Positions 31,886 through 41,685 of a stretch of DNA of 64,000 bases are shown here, piece after piece (within the stretch, counting starts at the first letter, position 1; each line of letters opens with the position of its first letter). The DNA is taken from contig JARUPY010000290.1 in the NCBI GenBank assembly GCA_029817715.1, positions 1,178,001 to 1,242,000 on the forward strand, read 5' to 3'. A program made the translations under genes and the position numbers. The stretch comes from Melastoma dodecandrum. Taxonomy: Eukaryota; Streptophyta; Magnoliopsida; Myrtales; Melastomataceae. The notes beneath the pieces are model-generated. The model ran no database searches. It saw only the letters and a list, made by a program, of their open reading frames with translations, and was not told the origin of the DNA.

Positions 31886-33061
31886 TTAAGGTTCTTTTCT
31901 TTGCACGATCTTTTTTGCGATGGCCGGGAAGCGCTTCTCCAAAGTTCTTTGGTGAGATTCCCAGATGGTCTTCTTGTATCGCTTCAAATACTTACCGTTT
32001 ATTTTCAGTGGCTGCTTAGCTCCCTCGAGCGTTGACAACCTATAACTATTTGTTGTATAGGCTTCAATTACCCGGTATGGTCCCTCCCAATTTGGGGACC
32101 ATTTTCCTAACACTTGATCCTTCGATTTTAGCGGCAACACCATTTTCCAGACCAAGTCGCCGACGTTGAAATGTTTATGGACTACCTTCTTATTATAGTG
32201 TCGGGCTATTCTTTGCTTGTGTGCTTCTACTTTGTCTATGACCTCTAGCCTCTTCTTCTCTAATTCCTCCAGGGCTATATACATAGCTTCATCTTGTAAA
32301 CTTGACTGTGCAACGCGAAGCGACTTATACCTCATTTCTATGGGTAGAATCGCATCATGCCCGTAGACTAGCGCGAATGGAGTTTCTCCGGTACCTTCTC
32401 GCTTAGTGACTCTTAGAGCCCATAAGGTGTCATTTAACGCTTCATGCCATTTTCTCGGATTGCTCCCAATCATCCTTTGGATATTGTTTTTTATCAGCTT
32501 GTTAGATGCTTCAGCCTGCCCATTAGCTTGTGGGTAATACGGGGTAGAGTTTGAAATTGTGAAGCCAAACTCTTCAGCGAATTCCCTCACCTTGGCATTG
32601 TTAAAAGCTGTCCCATTGTCTACAACAATGTTTTGAGGAATGCCAAAGCGATAGATGATGCAAATTCGCAAGAAATCAATCACTTCGCTGTGGTCGATTT
32701 TCTTGTAGACTTGAGCTTCTATCCACTTAGTGAAGTAGTCAGTGGCTACCAGGATGAACGCATCCCCTCGACTAGAGTGGGGGTGAATCTCTCCTATTAT
32801 GTCTAAAGCCCAAGTTCTGAAAGGCCAAGGTTTGATTATGGGGATCAAGTCAGTCGCTGGTGCACGAGTCGATGGGCCGTGTCGCTGGCAATCTTGACAT
32901 CCCCTAGCCATTTCAATGCAGTTTTTCATCATTGATGGCCAATAAAACCCGTGTCTCCGAATAATCCAGCACATTTTAATTCCCGATTGATGCGATCCAC
33001 AGAGTCCTTCATGGGTTTCTAACATTATTGGGGTGGCTTCCTCTAAGTCTACACACCTCAA
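31886..33061 (-). CDS. Integrase of the Tat-type element
   Basis: An open frame of 391 residues. The N-terminal zinc site is a HHCC pattern (HEGLCGSH, then CQDC). The catalytic core has the DDE triad: Asp in WALDIIGE, Asp in VVDNGT, Glu in QANGQAEASNK. A C-terminal GPY-type block (NWEGPYRVIEAY) follows. Upstream, the same frame continues to about 33250 with one in-frame stop near 33139, so it was part of a longer pol. Integrase inserts the cDNA copy into host DNA. The domain itself looks undamaged. Confidence 0.92.
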   Translation of the reverse strand: MRCVDLEEATPIMLETHEGLCGSHQSGIKMCWIIRRHGFYWPSMMKNCIEMARGCQDCQRHGPSTRAPATDLIPIIKPWPFRTWALDIIGEIHPHSSRGDAFILVATDYFTKWIEAQVYKKIDHSEVIDFLRICIIYRFGIPQNIVVDNGTAFNNAKVREFAEEFGFTISNSTPYYPQANGQAEASNKLIKNNIQRMIGSNPRKWHEALNDTLWALRVTKREGTGETPFALVYGHDAILPIEMRYKSLRVAQSSLQDEAMYIALEELEKKRLEVIDKVEAHKQRIARHYNKKVVHKHFNVGDLVWKMVLPLKSKDQVLGKWSPNWEGPYRVIEAYTTNSYRLSTLEGAKQPLKINGKYLKRYKKTIWESHQRTLEKRFPAIAKKIVQRKEP

Positions 33062-33287
33062 GAGTACCCCGTTAGTATCTTTCTTATAGAGGACACCATC
33101 TAGAAGAACATACGTTAGTGCCTGGACTTTAATTCGCTATTTAACCTTTCGACTCGGATCAGAGAGAAAATCTATGATTGGTTTTCTCCAATCCTCGTCC
33201 TGTTTCATTATGTCTATAGCCATGGCATCATTTCTTGACTGCAGATGCGACTCTATTTTTATTAAATCCCTTGAATTAACTTTTCCT

Positions 33288-33700
33288 TTATAACATTTCG
33301 TCACGGCTTATGAAATGAAAAATTATACTTTCAAAGCGTGCGACCAGCTGCTGAACTATTTCTAGGTAAGGTTGCAACTTCTCTTGACACAAACACGCCT
33401 CATTCACCTGGTTGATAACCAACTGGGAATCACCCTTGATCCGAACTCGCTTTGCTTTTAATGAAAGGAGTTCTTTTAGTAATGTTATCAACGCTTCATA
33501 CTCAGTAGCATTGTTGGTTGACAATTCACATAAACGAAAAGCCAACCTAATGTCTCTGCCCATAGGAGATATTATATGGACTCTTATCCCCGCTCCGTTT
33601 CTTGTGAATGAACCATCAAACCACGCCTGCCAGACATCGTCGATTTCTTCCTCTTGATCTACCGACAGGTCCGGGTCATGATCTACTAGGAAATCAGCAG
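33288..33700 (-). pseudogene. Second, archaeal-type RNase H domain of pol (frameshifted)
   Basis: The minus strand encodes a RNase HI-like fold with the acidic residues expected of the extra Tat-lineage RNase H: Asp in WFDGSFTRNGAGI (near 33600), Glu in NNATEYEAL, and Asp in KGDSQLVINQV. It lies between the ordinary RNase H that ends the RT frame and the integrase, in a different frame from both, and stops at 33288. In intact elements it belongs to one pol protein; here frameshifts cut it off. Confidence 0.75.
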
Positions 33701-33703
33701 TAC

Positions 33704-35383
33704 CTATCCTTTAACCGACTGCTGGGATTTGTATCTCAAATCATACGGGGAAAGAATTAGGATCCATTTGCTGATACGTCCGGCTAATAACGGGCTTTCA
33801 AAGAAATATTTGATTATGGGCGACTTAGATACCACGTAGACTTCCCTGTTCCCAATGTAGTGTCTAAGTTTCATTACTGCATAGAATACTGACAAGCACA
33901 ATTTCTCTTTTGGAGTGTATCTAACCTCAGTCGGGGTTAGCTGTCTTGATAGGTAGTAGACTGCCCTTTCGTATCCGTCCTGATCTGTTTGTGCCAACAT
34001 TGCGCCTATTGTTATTCCAGTAGCCGCTACGTAAAGGATGAAAGGCTTTCCTTGTTGAGGAGGAATCAGAACCGGTGGATGCATTAAGTATTCCTTTAAG
34101 GCCTTAAAAGCCTCTTCGTGTTTCTCAGTCCATTTATATTCATTCCTTTCTCTCAATAGATTAGAGAATTCCTTTGTCTTCCCTACGACATTCCCTATGA
34201 ATCTACGTAGGTAATTCACTCTTCCTAGGAAAGCTTGCAATTCTTTCTTATTTTTTGGTGCCGACAGGCTCTGAATGGCTTTCACTTTATTTTGATCAAC
34301 CTCAATGCCACGTTGATGCACTAGGAAACCTAGGAAATGCCCCGCCTTGACTCCAAAGGCACACTTAAGAGGATTCAACTTTAGTTGGTGGGACCTCATT
34401 TTCAAAAAGGCACTTCTCAAGTGTTCAATATGCAGTTCTTCCTTCGTCGACTTAACCACTATGTCGTCGATGTAGACATCTATTGTTTTCCCTAGATATG
34501 CATCAAATATGGTGTTCATTGCTCGTTGATAGGTGGCCCCAGCATTTTTCAAGCCGAAGGGCATTACTACCCATTCGAAAATGCCTAGTGGACACCTAAA
34601 CGCAATCTTGTGAATGTCTTCTTCCGCGATGAAGATTTGGTTGTAACCCGAAAAGCCATCCATAAAGGACATGACTTGATGGCCCGCAGTTTTATCTATA
34701 AGGTCATCTGCAGCATGCATAGGGTATTCATCCTTAGGAGTAGCGCGGTTTAAATCTCTGAAATCCACACAAACTCTGATCTTTCCATTTTTCTTTAATA
34801 CAGGAACGATGCTAGAGATCCATTCTGTATACCGTGAAGTTCTTATATATCCTGCTCGAAAGAGCTTTTTTACTTCTTCAAACACCAATTGCGTGACTTC
34901 TCTAGACATTCGTCTTGGAGCCTGTTGCACTGGTTTAAAATCTTTCTTGATAGGTAAAGTGTGTTCTACTAGCCTACGATCTAGCCCCGGCATTTCGGTG
35001 TAATCCCAAGCGAACCAATCTTTAAATTCCTCAAGTACACCCTTGATCGCATCAAAAAATTCTTTATTTATTGATGAACCAATAAAACGATTCCTAGGAG
35101 AAGCCTCGCTTCCCAAATTAATACTGACCAAGGGGTCACACGGAATCATCAAAGATTCACGACCGTCATCACCACCAAGACTAGTGGATACGGGGTTATT
35201 ACAAGCATCAGGCGCTCTAAGCCCTGCTGAATTTATTGCTAGAGATGTAGACTGGTCCCAGAAACGTCCTTCTTTATAAACTCTGAGTCGCTGGAGGACA
35301 TCAGCGACTGTCGCATTCCTCTCTTCACTCTGGTCCATAAGTTCCTTCCTCCAGGAGTCTATCGGGCTCCAACTCCGCACCAT
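33704..35383 (-). CDS. Reverse transcriptase and RNase H of the Tat-type element
   Basis: An open frame of 559 residues. RT blocks are in order: VPVLKKNGKIRVCVDFRDLN, MDGFSGYNQI, FGLKNAGATYQRAMN, and the active site YIDDIVV. The thumb and connection follow (LGFLVHQRGIEVD). The classical RNase H part (LYVAATGITIGAMLAQ, LSRQLTPTEVRY) has Ala where the first catalytic Asp is usual, as in elements that rely on the second RNase H. The frame begins in overlap with the protease frame, so a frameshift or mutation separates them. It belongs to the pol polyprotein. Confidence 0.92.
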   Translation of the reverse strand: MVRSWSPIDSWRKELMDQSEERNATVADVLQRLRVYKEGRFWDQSTSLAINSAGLRAPDACNNPVSTSLGGDDGRESLMIPCDPLVSINLGSEASPRNRFIGSSINKEFFDAIKGVLEEFKDWFAWDYTEMPGLDRRLVEHTLPIKKDFKPVQQAPRRMSREVTQLVFEEVKKLFRAGYIRTSRYTEWISSIVPVLKKNGKIRVCVDFRDLNRATPKDEYPMHAADDLIDKTAGHQVMSFMDGFSGYNQIFIAEEDIHKIAFRCPLGIFEWVVMPFGLKNAGATYQRAMNTIFDAYLGKTIDVYIDDIVVKSTKEELHIEHLRSAFLKMRSHQLKLNPLKCAFGVKAGHFLGFLVHQRGIEVDQNKVKAIQSLSAPKNKKELQAFLGRVNYLRRFIGNVVGKTKEFSNLLRERNEYKWTEKHEEAFKALKEYLMHPPVLIPPQQGKPFILYVAATGITIGAMLAQTDQDGYERAVYYLSRQLTPTEVRYTPKEKLCLSVFYAVMKLRHYIGNREVYVVSKSPIIKYFFESPLLAGRISKWILILSPYDLRYKSQQSVKG

Positions 35384-37277
35384 GGTTCTGTTGGCTTTCC
35401 ATGGCTCTTTCTTTTGCGTGGCCGTTTGTGCTTCCTTCAGCGAGTTTCTCCCCTGAGTTGACTTCTTGCAGAACTTCCTCTATGTCCTTGTCAGTAAACT
35501 CATCTCCCCATCCTGTTGGAACAATCGAGCCAGACTCTGGCTTGGGGTGTGACGTTTCGTAGTCCACAATGTAGTCGAACTTTCCGGAAGGCTGGCCCAG
35601 GGGTCCGACTGTAGGATTGCCCAGCTCGTATCGCTGATGCAAAGTAAGGTCTTTTACGGTCTTGCTTGTCTCTGCGTGCAAAACACCTCTACCACAACAG
35701 GAATAACCATCAGCCTTAACAATCTCAACCTCAGAATCAAGCCATAACATCAGTTCCCTATGTAAAGTAGATGGTATAGCGGCGGCTTTATGAAGCCAAT
35801 CGCGACCAAGCAAGGCGTTGAAAGTAGGAAATATGTCTATGACAAAAAAGGCAGTTTCTTTTTCTTGTCGACCCACACCTAAGTGTACCGAAAAGATTCC
35901 TAAGCACTCTGATTTCCTGCCATTGAACCCGCTTACGGCTACATCCGTCTTTATCAGGTCGCACGGCTTATATCCAAGCATTTCAAACCTGGATAACGGC
36001 AGTACGTTTATAGTGGCTCCATTGTCTACTAAGACGCGGTTCACCACAGTGCCATCAAAGGTAGCAGTAATGTACAAGGAATGCATGTGTTGCTTCATAC
36101 TATCTGATGGCTTCTTAAGCCAATGGAGTGGGAAACTCGACGGGTAAATCAAGGGGTGAGGAAGAGGTGGCTTACCTCTAGAAGCCTCTGAATTTTTCGC
36201 TTTGGCGAAGTCCATAGGCAAAGTGATAGCATTACAACTCACGATCACCTCTTTGCTAGGATTAGCATCACTCGGGATCTCACTCCGAAGAGGAGTATAG
36301 TCGAAACTTGAGCCAGGCTCTTCTGAGTGGTCCGTACACTCGTTGCATTCGGCCTTCGCATTCAGTTTCTCCACATAGAGTTGGGCATGCGGAGCGACCA
36401 ATATCGAGACAGGTCTAGGCCTTTTGGCGACGTGACTTAGACGTCTGTCCCTCCTTTTCCGGGTCTGTAGTGGTAAAGTTGTTCTACCCGCGGCTTTCTG
36501 CCAATATTTCGAAGGATTAGACACCTTCACCATTCTTGATTTCTTAGAATCAGTGGTGGCCTGACATACCTCTACGAAGTCCTTGACGAGTGGATCATAT
36601 CCCACGACTGTTCGTGACGGTTCCTGTTTCATTTCTGGATTAAGTAGAGAGTCCTGAGTACCTGTAATCGCAGGGTGAGCTGGCTGGACCACGATCTCTC
36701 CATTTGCTGATAAGTCTACGAGCTTGAGAAAATAGCTCACGCAGCATGCCGTACAGAGTTGCGTGATCAGAATCCTATTTCGCCCGATCAGTTTGCACTT
36801 CTGGCACAGCAACCTCTCATCCAAGAACTGAGCAATCGGTGGTCCTATTTGGATTGCTTGGGCGTCTACTTTATGCGAGCCATACTTTGTCTTAGCTCCT
36901 TTTCTCTGTGCTTCATCGCCTCGTTGTACCCCATCAGTCGCACCTGCTAGGGGGTGCGATTCATAGGTGCGACCATTATTTTCCTGCTTAGCTTTGTGCT
37001 GGGTTAGCGGATTGTTGAACTCCAAATGTCGCCTGGAGCGTTCTTCAGCATGAGAGTGGTGTTCGGGCGTCCTCCCTCTACCATGAGGACCACCTCTGCC
37101 CCCTCGAATCGCTGCCCTACGTTCCTGACTCGTAGGGCTTTTGAAACCCCTTTGCAGATTATTTGGGGCAACTCGTGGTCCCGGGGAACCTAATCCCATC
37201 GCCACCTCCCCAAGCGGGGTTAAGTCATACCAGGTGTCGCCCTGATGGCTTGCAGATACTTCCGAAAGGTGTTGCAC
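35325..37277 (-). CDS. Aspartic protease region of the Tat-type element
   Basis: An open frame of 650 residues between gag and RT. The N-terminal 250 residues are low-complexity and basic with a Cys cluster (CQKC, then CTACC). The protease block starts VLVDNGATINVLP near residue 417, where DNGAT replaces the usual DTGAS/DSGAT; the Asn is common in Tat and Ogre elements. A second conserved part is FNALLGRDWLH. It would cleave the Gag-Pol precursor. It is in a different frame from gag and from RT; either programmed frameshifting or mutation could explain this. Confidence 0.8.
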   Translation of the reverse strand: MQHLSEVSASHQGDTWYDLTPLGEVAMGLGSPGPRVAPNNLQRGFKSPTSQERRAAIRGGRGGPHGRGRTPEHHSHAEERSRRHLEFNNPLTQHKAKQENNGRTYESHPLAGATDGVQRGDEAQRKGAKTKYGSHKVDAQAIQIGPPIAQFLDERLLCQKCKLIGRNRILITQLCTACCVSYFLKLVDLSANGEIVVQPAHPAITGTQDSLLNPEMKQEPSRTVVGYDPLVKDFVEVCQATTDSKKSRMVKVSNPSKYWQKAAGRTTLPLQTRKRRDRRLSHVAKRPRPVSILVAPHAQLYVEKLNAKAECNECTDHSEEPGSSFDYTPLRSEIPSDANPSKEVIVSCNAITLPMDFAKAKNSEASRGKPPLPHPLIYPSSFPLHWLKKPSDSMKQHMHSLYITATFDGTVVNRVLVDNGATINVLPLSRFEMLGYKPCDLIKTDVAVSGFNGRKSECLGIFSVHLGVGRQEKETAFFVIDIFPTFNALLGRDWLHKAAAIPSTLHRELMLWLDSEVEIVKADGYSCCGRGVLHAETSKTVKDLTLHQRYELGNPTVGPLGQPSGKFDYIVDYETSHPKPESGSIVPTGWGDEFTDKDIEEVLQEVNSGEKLAEGSTNGHAKERAMESQQNHGAELEPDRLLEEGTYGPE

Positions 37278-37306
37278 CTATCAGTAGTGTGTGTGTCATC
37301 CATGTG

Positions 37307-39265
37307 TCAACAGCACAGATTCCTAGCAATCGCCTTGGCTGGGCAGGTGATTACCCCTTTATCAGCCAGTCTACGGAATAGGGCGTTTGCCACCATGGTC
37401 TCTCCAGAGGTTTTTGTGTCCTGCAGAGAGAAATCGTTGTCAGCTTCTATGAGATTTATGTCTACATCAGAAATGTCAAACATATGAATGGCGACTTCAT
37501 CATCAAACGGTTTCTCGTCAACCATAGTGACTTCGTCGACTTCAGGAAAACATAACTCCTTCGCCTCTATGAGGTCTTGAATAATGTTCCTAAAAGATAA
37601 ACAGTCTTTGGTCGTATGTGTAAACGATCCATGCCACTTGCAAAAATTCCTAGATTTTTCCCTACCTGTCTGGGGGGTCCTGTGGCCTGGTTTCAACTTA
37701 ATCCGTTTTCGCTGGAAGAGCCAGTCGAAGATCGCATCAGCTTTGTCCACATCAAAAGAGTATTTCCTTTCCTCCCCTGTTTTCTGGGACGCTTTCGCTT
37801 TGGAATTTCTCCGTGCTAAAGGCTCACAAACGGTGGCCTCACCTTTTATGAACTCAGCCATGTCTACCTCAACAGTCTCTGGCTGATAGGTGCGCGTAGA
37901 CTGGGCTTCTTCCAACAATAATTGATGGTACTCAGTCGCTCTCCTGGCGAGATCATAAAGGTCGGTAAACCTCTCTCCCTGTAATTTCTTTTTGAAAGGG
38001 ATGGATAAGGCATTTAATGCCACCATGAGTTGATCTCTTTCTGGGATTGCTGGTCTACAACGGAGCAGCGCTTTCCGCAAGCGCATCAGAAACTGCCCTG
38101 GATGCTCACTGGCGACTTGCTTCAAGCGCATCACCTCAAAAATCGACAGGGGTGAGTCCAAACGGGCAAATGCCTTCATAAAGTTACTTTGCATTTCTGC
38201 CCAAGATGCCACTGATCCGGGGGGTAGACTAGCATACCATGTAAAGGCGTCGCCCGTGAGAGAATTTGGAAACAACTTTAGTTTCCAGAAATCATTAGCC
38301 GCAGCTTCCCCGAGTTGATGGGTGAATCGCGCTATATGCTCCAGAGGGGTCATCTCATCCTCGCCCGAGAAGCGGGTGAAATCAGGCACCCTGTACCCCC
38401 TGGGCAAATGGAAATCCCTGTCAACGTATGCCGGATAAGGACTTCTGTAGAAATTGGGATCGTCCTGTTCTAGCACTTGGGCTATCGTTTCCCTCAAATT
38501 TAATGGGGGTGGACGGTCAACCGGCTCTCGTACAGGGTCTTGACCCCATCTTTCTCCTGCGTAAGGCGTTCTTTCAACGCCTTTTGCTGGCACCGAGTCT
38601 ACAGGGGCTTTAGCATAAAAACTTTCCATCCGGGATGGATCCCTCGCGCTTGGCAAGTCCCCTGGCGGAATTTCATCTATAGGGGCTTTTCCAGGTCGAC
38701 GAGCGGAGACAGAAGGTACATATCTGTTTGTCTCGCCTTGAGCTTCGCCGTACTCGTCTTCTGGATTTGCCGCGTAGACAGCATTTTGCCTCCATCCTGT
38801 GGGCGACCTAGAAGCTGGTCTAGAAGGAGATGTCCCATCCCTTGATTCTGCAGGATATTGGTTATCACTATTCCAAGGATCATCTTTTTGGAACGAGACA
38901 CTCCTTCTCTCGGTGCGCCGCGCATCCCCCATAAAGAAGAATTCCCTGTCTACAGGGTTACTTCTTCCTGCGACAGCGCTGGGCCTATTTAAGGCACTGA
39001 TTTGCTCTAGAATCCGAGTCATGTTGTTTTCCAGTCCAGATATTCGTCTGTCGACCAGATTTCTCATATCACTGAACTCTTTGTGAAATTCGAGTCTGGA
39101 TATGAATTCGGAGGGTGTATGCGCTCCGAGATCAGTTTGATTGGCATTCACCTGACTACTTAGAGTCACCTCGCCCGCATTTGTGTTTCCTTCTACGGGA
39201 ACACCGTCTCCATCTAATGGAGGTGGGGGATCTCGGTTAGTTCCGCTTCTGGTATTTTTCGCCAT
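37307..39265 (-). CDS. Gag of the Tat-type element
   Basis: 652 residues from the ATG whose complement is at 39263-39265; an earlier in-frame ATG at 39355 lies inside the LTR and is not used. The retrotransposon gag domain is central (FTRFSGEDEMTPLEHIARFTHQL, then LTGDAFTWYASLPPGSVASW and FMRLRKALLRC). A non-standard zinc finger CKWHGSFTHTTKDC (C-x2-H-x7-H/T...C) is near the C-terminus, as in other Tat Gags. It forms the virus-like particle and packages RNA. The frame is intact. Confidence 0.9.
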   Translation of the reverse strand: MAKNTRSGTNRDPPPPLDGDGVPVEGNTNAGEVTLSSQVNANQTDLGAHTPSEFISRLEFHKEFSDMRNLVDRRISGLENNMTRILEQISALNRPSAVAGRSNPVDREFFFMGDARRTERRSVSFQKDDPWNSDNQYPAESRDGTSPSRPASRSPTGWRQNAVYAANPEDEYGEAQGETNRYVPSVSARRPGKAPIDEIPPGDLPSARDPSRMESFYAKAPVDSVPAKGVERTPYAGERWGQDPVREPVDRPPPLNLRETIAQVLEQDDPNFYRSPYPAYVDRDFHLPRGYRVPDFTRFSGEDEMTPLEHIARFTHQLGEAAANDFWKLKLFPNSLTGDAFTWYASLPPGSVASWAEMQSNFMKAFARLDSPLSIFEVMRLKQVASEHPGQFLMRLRKALLRCRPAIPERDQLMVALNALSIPFKKKLQGERFTDLYDLARRATEYHQLLLEEAQSTRTYQPETVEVDMAEFIKGEATVCEPLARRNSKAKASQKTGEERKYSFDVDKADAIFDWLFQRKRIKLKPGHRTPQTGREKSRNFCKWHGSFTHTTKDCLSFRNIIQDLIEAKELCFPEVDEVTMVDEKPFDDEVAIHMFDISDVDINLIEADNDFSLQDTKTSGETMVANALFRRLADKGVITCPAKAIARNLCC

Positions 39266-39295
39266 CAGCAAACGCGAAGTACTTTCTTCGCTCCC

Positions 39296-39314
39296 ACTGT
39301 GGTCGCCAAAGACG
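39296..39314 (-). other. Primer binding site of the Tat-type element
   Basis: Just inside the 5' LTR the minus strand reads TGGCGACCACAGTGGGAG after a short spacer. TGGCGAC followed by a G-rich stretch is the usual form of primer site in Tat/Ogre elements and resembles the site in the second Ty3/gypsy element of this window. Which tRNA it pairs with cannot be decided here. Confidence 0.55.
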
Positions 39315-40382
39315 TGTTCGCGTAGGAAACGGACCACGTCGGAAATATTTGGCAATTGGACTCACAGGGATTTGTATGTAGTCGCCAGAAAGATGAATTT
39401 CAATGATAAATAATACGACTAATTACAAATTTGAAAATTTACAGAAGTAAACGAACGCTTACAGCCATAAAAACTGAATGGAAACGGGGATAGGGATGAC
39501 GGAGGCGGTGTAGACTCACTGTTGAAGGTGCGACTGGAGCTGACGTCACTGCTGACGTTGTAGACTCGTTGTCGCGAGACGTGGGCCTGGTGCTGACGTC
39601 ACTGCTGACGTTGTAGACTTGGTGCAGTGCGATGTAGACTTACGCCTTGTGGAGTAAAGTCTGGTGGATGTCGGGTGCGGATGTCAAGGCTTCGGATGAA
39701 CACCTTGGTGGCGGAGATGCAGGCGGAGGATGATCGTCGGAATTACGGTCGCTCGTCCTGACGGTGGAGGCGATGGTGAGAGCTGGGTGTCGCGACTACG
39801 GTTGCTCGTCTCGACGATGGAAGCACTGGCGGAAGGTTGATCAATGGAGTTACGGTTGCTCACTCCGCTGTTGAAAGGATGACCCAATAACCCAGGCCGG
39901 GGTATCTACTAAACTAAGGATGACGAGCAATGCAAAGCTTGTGTTTGGCTGATTGATCGTGTTTTTTTCTAAGAAGAGTCTGTTCCCTTTTTATACTAAA
40001 TCTCAATAGATCTTTGTATGCTGCACACGTCCCGAAAAAATCCCTTGAATCATGGCTCGATCTTAACTTCTCTCCAAGGATCTCGGAGTTTGTTTTCCTT
40101 AGAGATTTCCCTAACCTCCTCTTAGGGAGATCGTGTGCGGGGCCTGTCCAGATGAGTTGTAGACTTAGCCCACGCTCATATTTTAAAAGGAGTTTTAGAT
40201 TTAAGTTGTTATGCGCTGATATTTTGGCTCAGTCGATGGGCTATAGGCTTATCATAGGCCCAGGGTACCTTATAGGGCTAACATGTTGATGCCTGTAGAC
40301 TTAGCTCGAGCCCGCATCTTATATTGGGCTTTCCTGGGCCTGTAGACTTAGCATAGGCCCAAGATATTCCATAGTGTCAACA
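39315..40382 (-). repeat. 5' LTR of the Tat-type element
   Basis: Direct repeat of 27529-28598, 1,068 bases, TG...CA ends. It carries the same paired TGACGTCA palindromes (near 39540 and 39594) and seven TGTAGACT words. On the minus strand it drives gag; its outer edge is followed by CGTGT. Confidence 0.92.
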
Positions 40383-40479
40383 CGTGTACTTTTTTTCTGT
40401 CGGAACTCCATCCCTGACTCAAATCGGATAACATTGTGTACTTGCCACTTCATGAAAAATGAAAAGCATTCGTATATTT

Positions 40480-41685
40480 TATTATGGTATTAACTTTGGC
40501 CGAAATTTTTCATTTCGTTAATTATTATATAATTTTATCTCTAATTTTTGTTTTTATATTAATTTTAATAAATCTAAAATTTTTCATCAGAAAGCCAAAT
40601 AATGTCTTAAAAACCCCCACAAACACCCTTTCCTTTCTCGATTTCTACCATCCCCATTCACCCCTCCACACTTCACGACTCGATAGTTCATCGGTGTGTC
40701 TCTCCCCACAGCTGCTTCTTTATCACAGAGTCGATAGGATCACCCTGGCGACGCCCCGCCTCTTCTTTTTCGCAACCCGTCCACTAGCCCTGCCTCTCCC
40801 ATCCACCTCCTCCTCACTCCATGACCCAACAATTCATTGATGTGGCTCTCCCAGCAGCTGCCTCTTCCTCCTTTAAGCAACCAGTGGCGATCATGCTTCG
40901 CACAACCATCAGCAGGGGCTCTCTTAGCATCTTTCAGTGACAGCATGGGTGCTAAGGCCTTGTTTGACTTTCTCACGAGATTCAGATTTGTCAAAATCAA
41001 TGCAAAAACGAAAGTTGGAGATAACAAAGGCAAAATATACGTTTATGGCCTCAACTTTGAGCCAACTTTTTGTTTTGTCATCAACTTAGTTTGTTATATA
41101 ATTTTGTCAACAACTTTTGTTTTTATTTTGATTTTGGCCAATCATGAATTTTTTCTAGTGAAAGTCAAACAAGGCCTTAATATAGTCTAACCTGTGTCCT
41201 ATAATAGTGGAGTTTCGACATCTAATTCATTCGTCTCGTAATCCACTTTATCCATAATAGTCGCCCCCTAATAGAACATCATATGACATTCATCGATTTT
41301 TCATATTTTTTGACAACATCAGTAACTATCGTTAACTTCGGCTTCCAATTCACTTGATTTGTTCATCAAAATTTTATAATAAAAAAACAAATGAAAGGTC
41401 TCAGTGGTATTTCATATTTTTATTTTTTTTTTCTTTTTAGTCGATAAATGAAAATTTTCTATTAAGGTCTTGTTTGGCTTTCGCTAGAAGAAATTCATGA
41501 TTGGCCAAAATCGAAATAAAAACAAAAGTTGGTGACAAAATTATATAACAAACTAAGTTAATGATAAAACAGAAAGTTAGCTCAAACTTGAGGCCATAAA
41601 TTGATATATTTTGCCTATAACAAACTAAGTTTTTGATAAAACGGAAAGTTTAGCCAAAGTTAAGGCCCCAAACGTATATTTTGTC
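40480..41685. mobile_element. Non-autonomous MULE-like element, possible Pack-MULE
   Basis: An inverted arm at about 40480-40612 pairs with a right arm that is split by a younger MITE (40952-41020 and 41625-41685). The arms are related to those of the 585-bp MITE (AACTTTGGC, TTATATAATTTT, GCCAAACAAGG words). Between them, 40613-40950 is markedly richer in G/C than its surroundings and looks gene-derived, with an internal direct duplication of about 130 bases around CTCGATAGTTCAT / CCAACAATTCATTGATG. The source gene is not recognised. Ends are approximate. Confidence 0.5.
41029..41615. repeat. MULE-type MITE, copy 2 (inverted relative to copy 1)
   Basis: Starts GGCAAAATAT and ends ATATTTTGCC, 587 bases. 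The flanks GATAACAAA (41020-41028) and TATAACAAA (41616-41624) agree at 8 of 9 positions, a Mutator-type duplication. The interior is the reverse complement of the interior of copy 1 at 12159-12743. It lies inside the right terminal arm of a related, older element. Confidence 0.85.

Larger units (their letters stand above)
27529..40382 (-). mobile_element. Ty3/gypsy LTR retrotransposon of the Tat type with an antisense plant mobile domain gene
   Basis: Two directly repeated LTRs (27529-28598 and 39315-40382) bound a 12.85-kb element. Flanks CGTAT (27524-27528) and CGTGT (40383-40387) agree at 4 of 5 positions as target duplication. On the minus strand the order is gag, protease, reverse transcriptase, RNase H, a second archaeal-type RNase H, integrase, then an extra gene in the opposite direction before the 3' LTR. 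The two RNase H domains and the extra sequence after integrase point to the Tat lineage. The LTRs differ only at scattered sites, so the insertion is fairly recent, but pol already has frameshifts. Confidence 0.92.
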
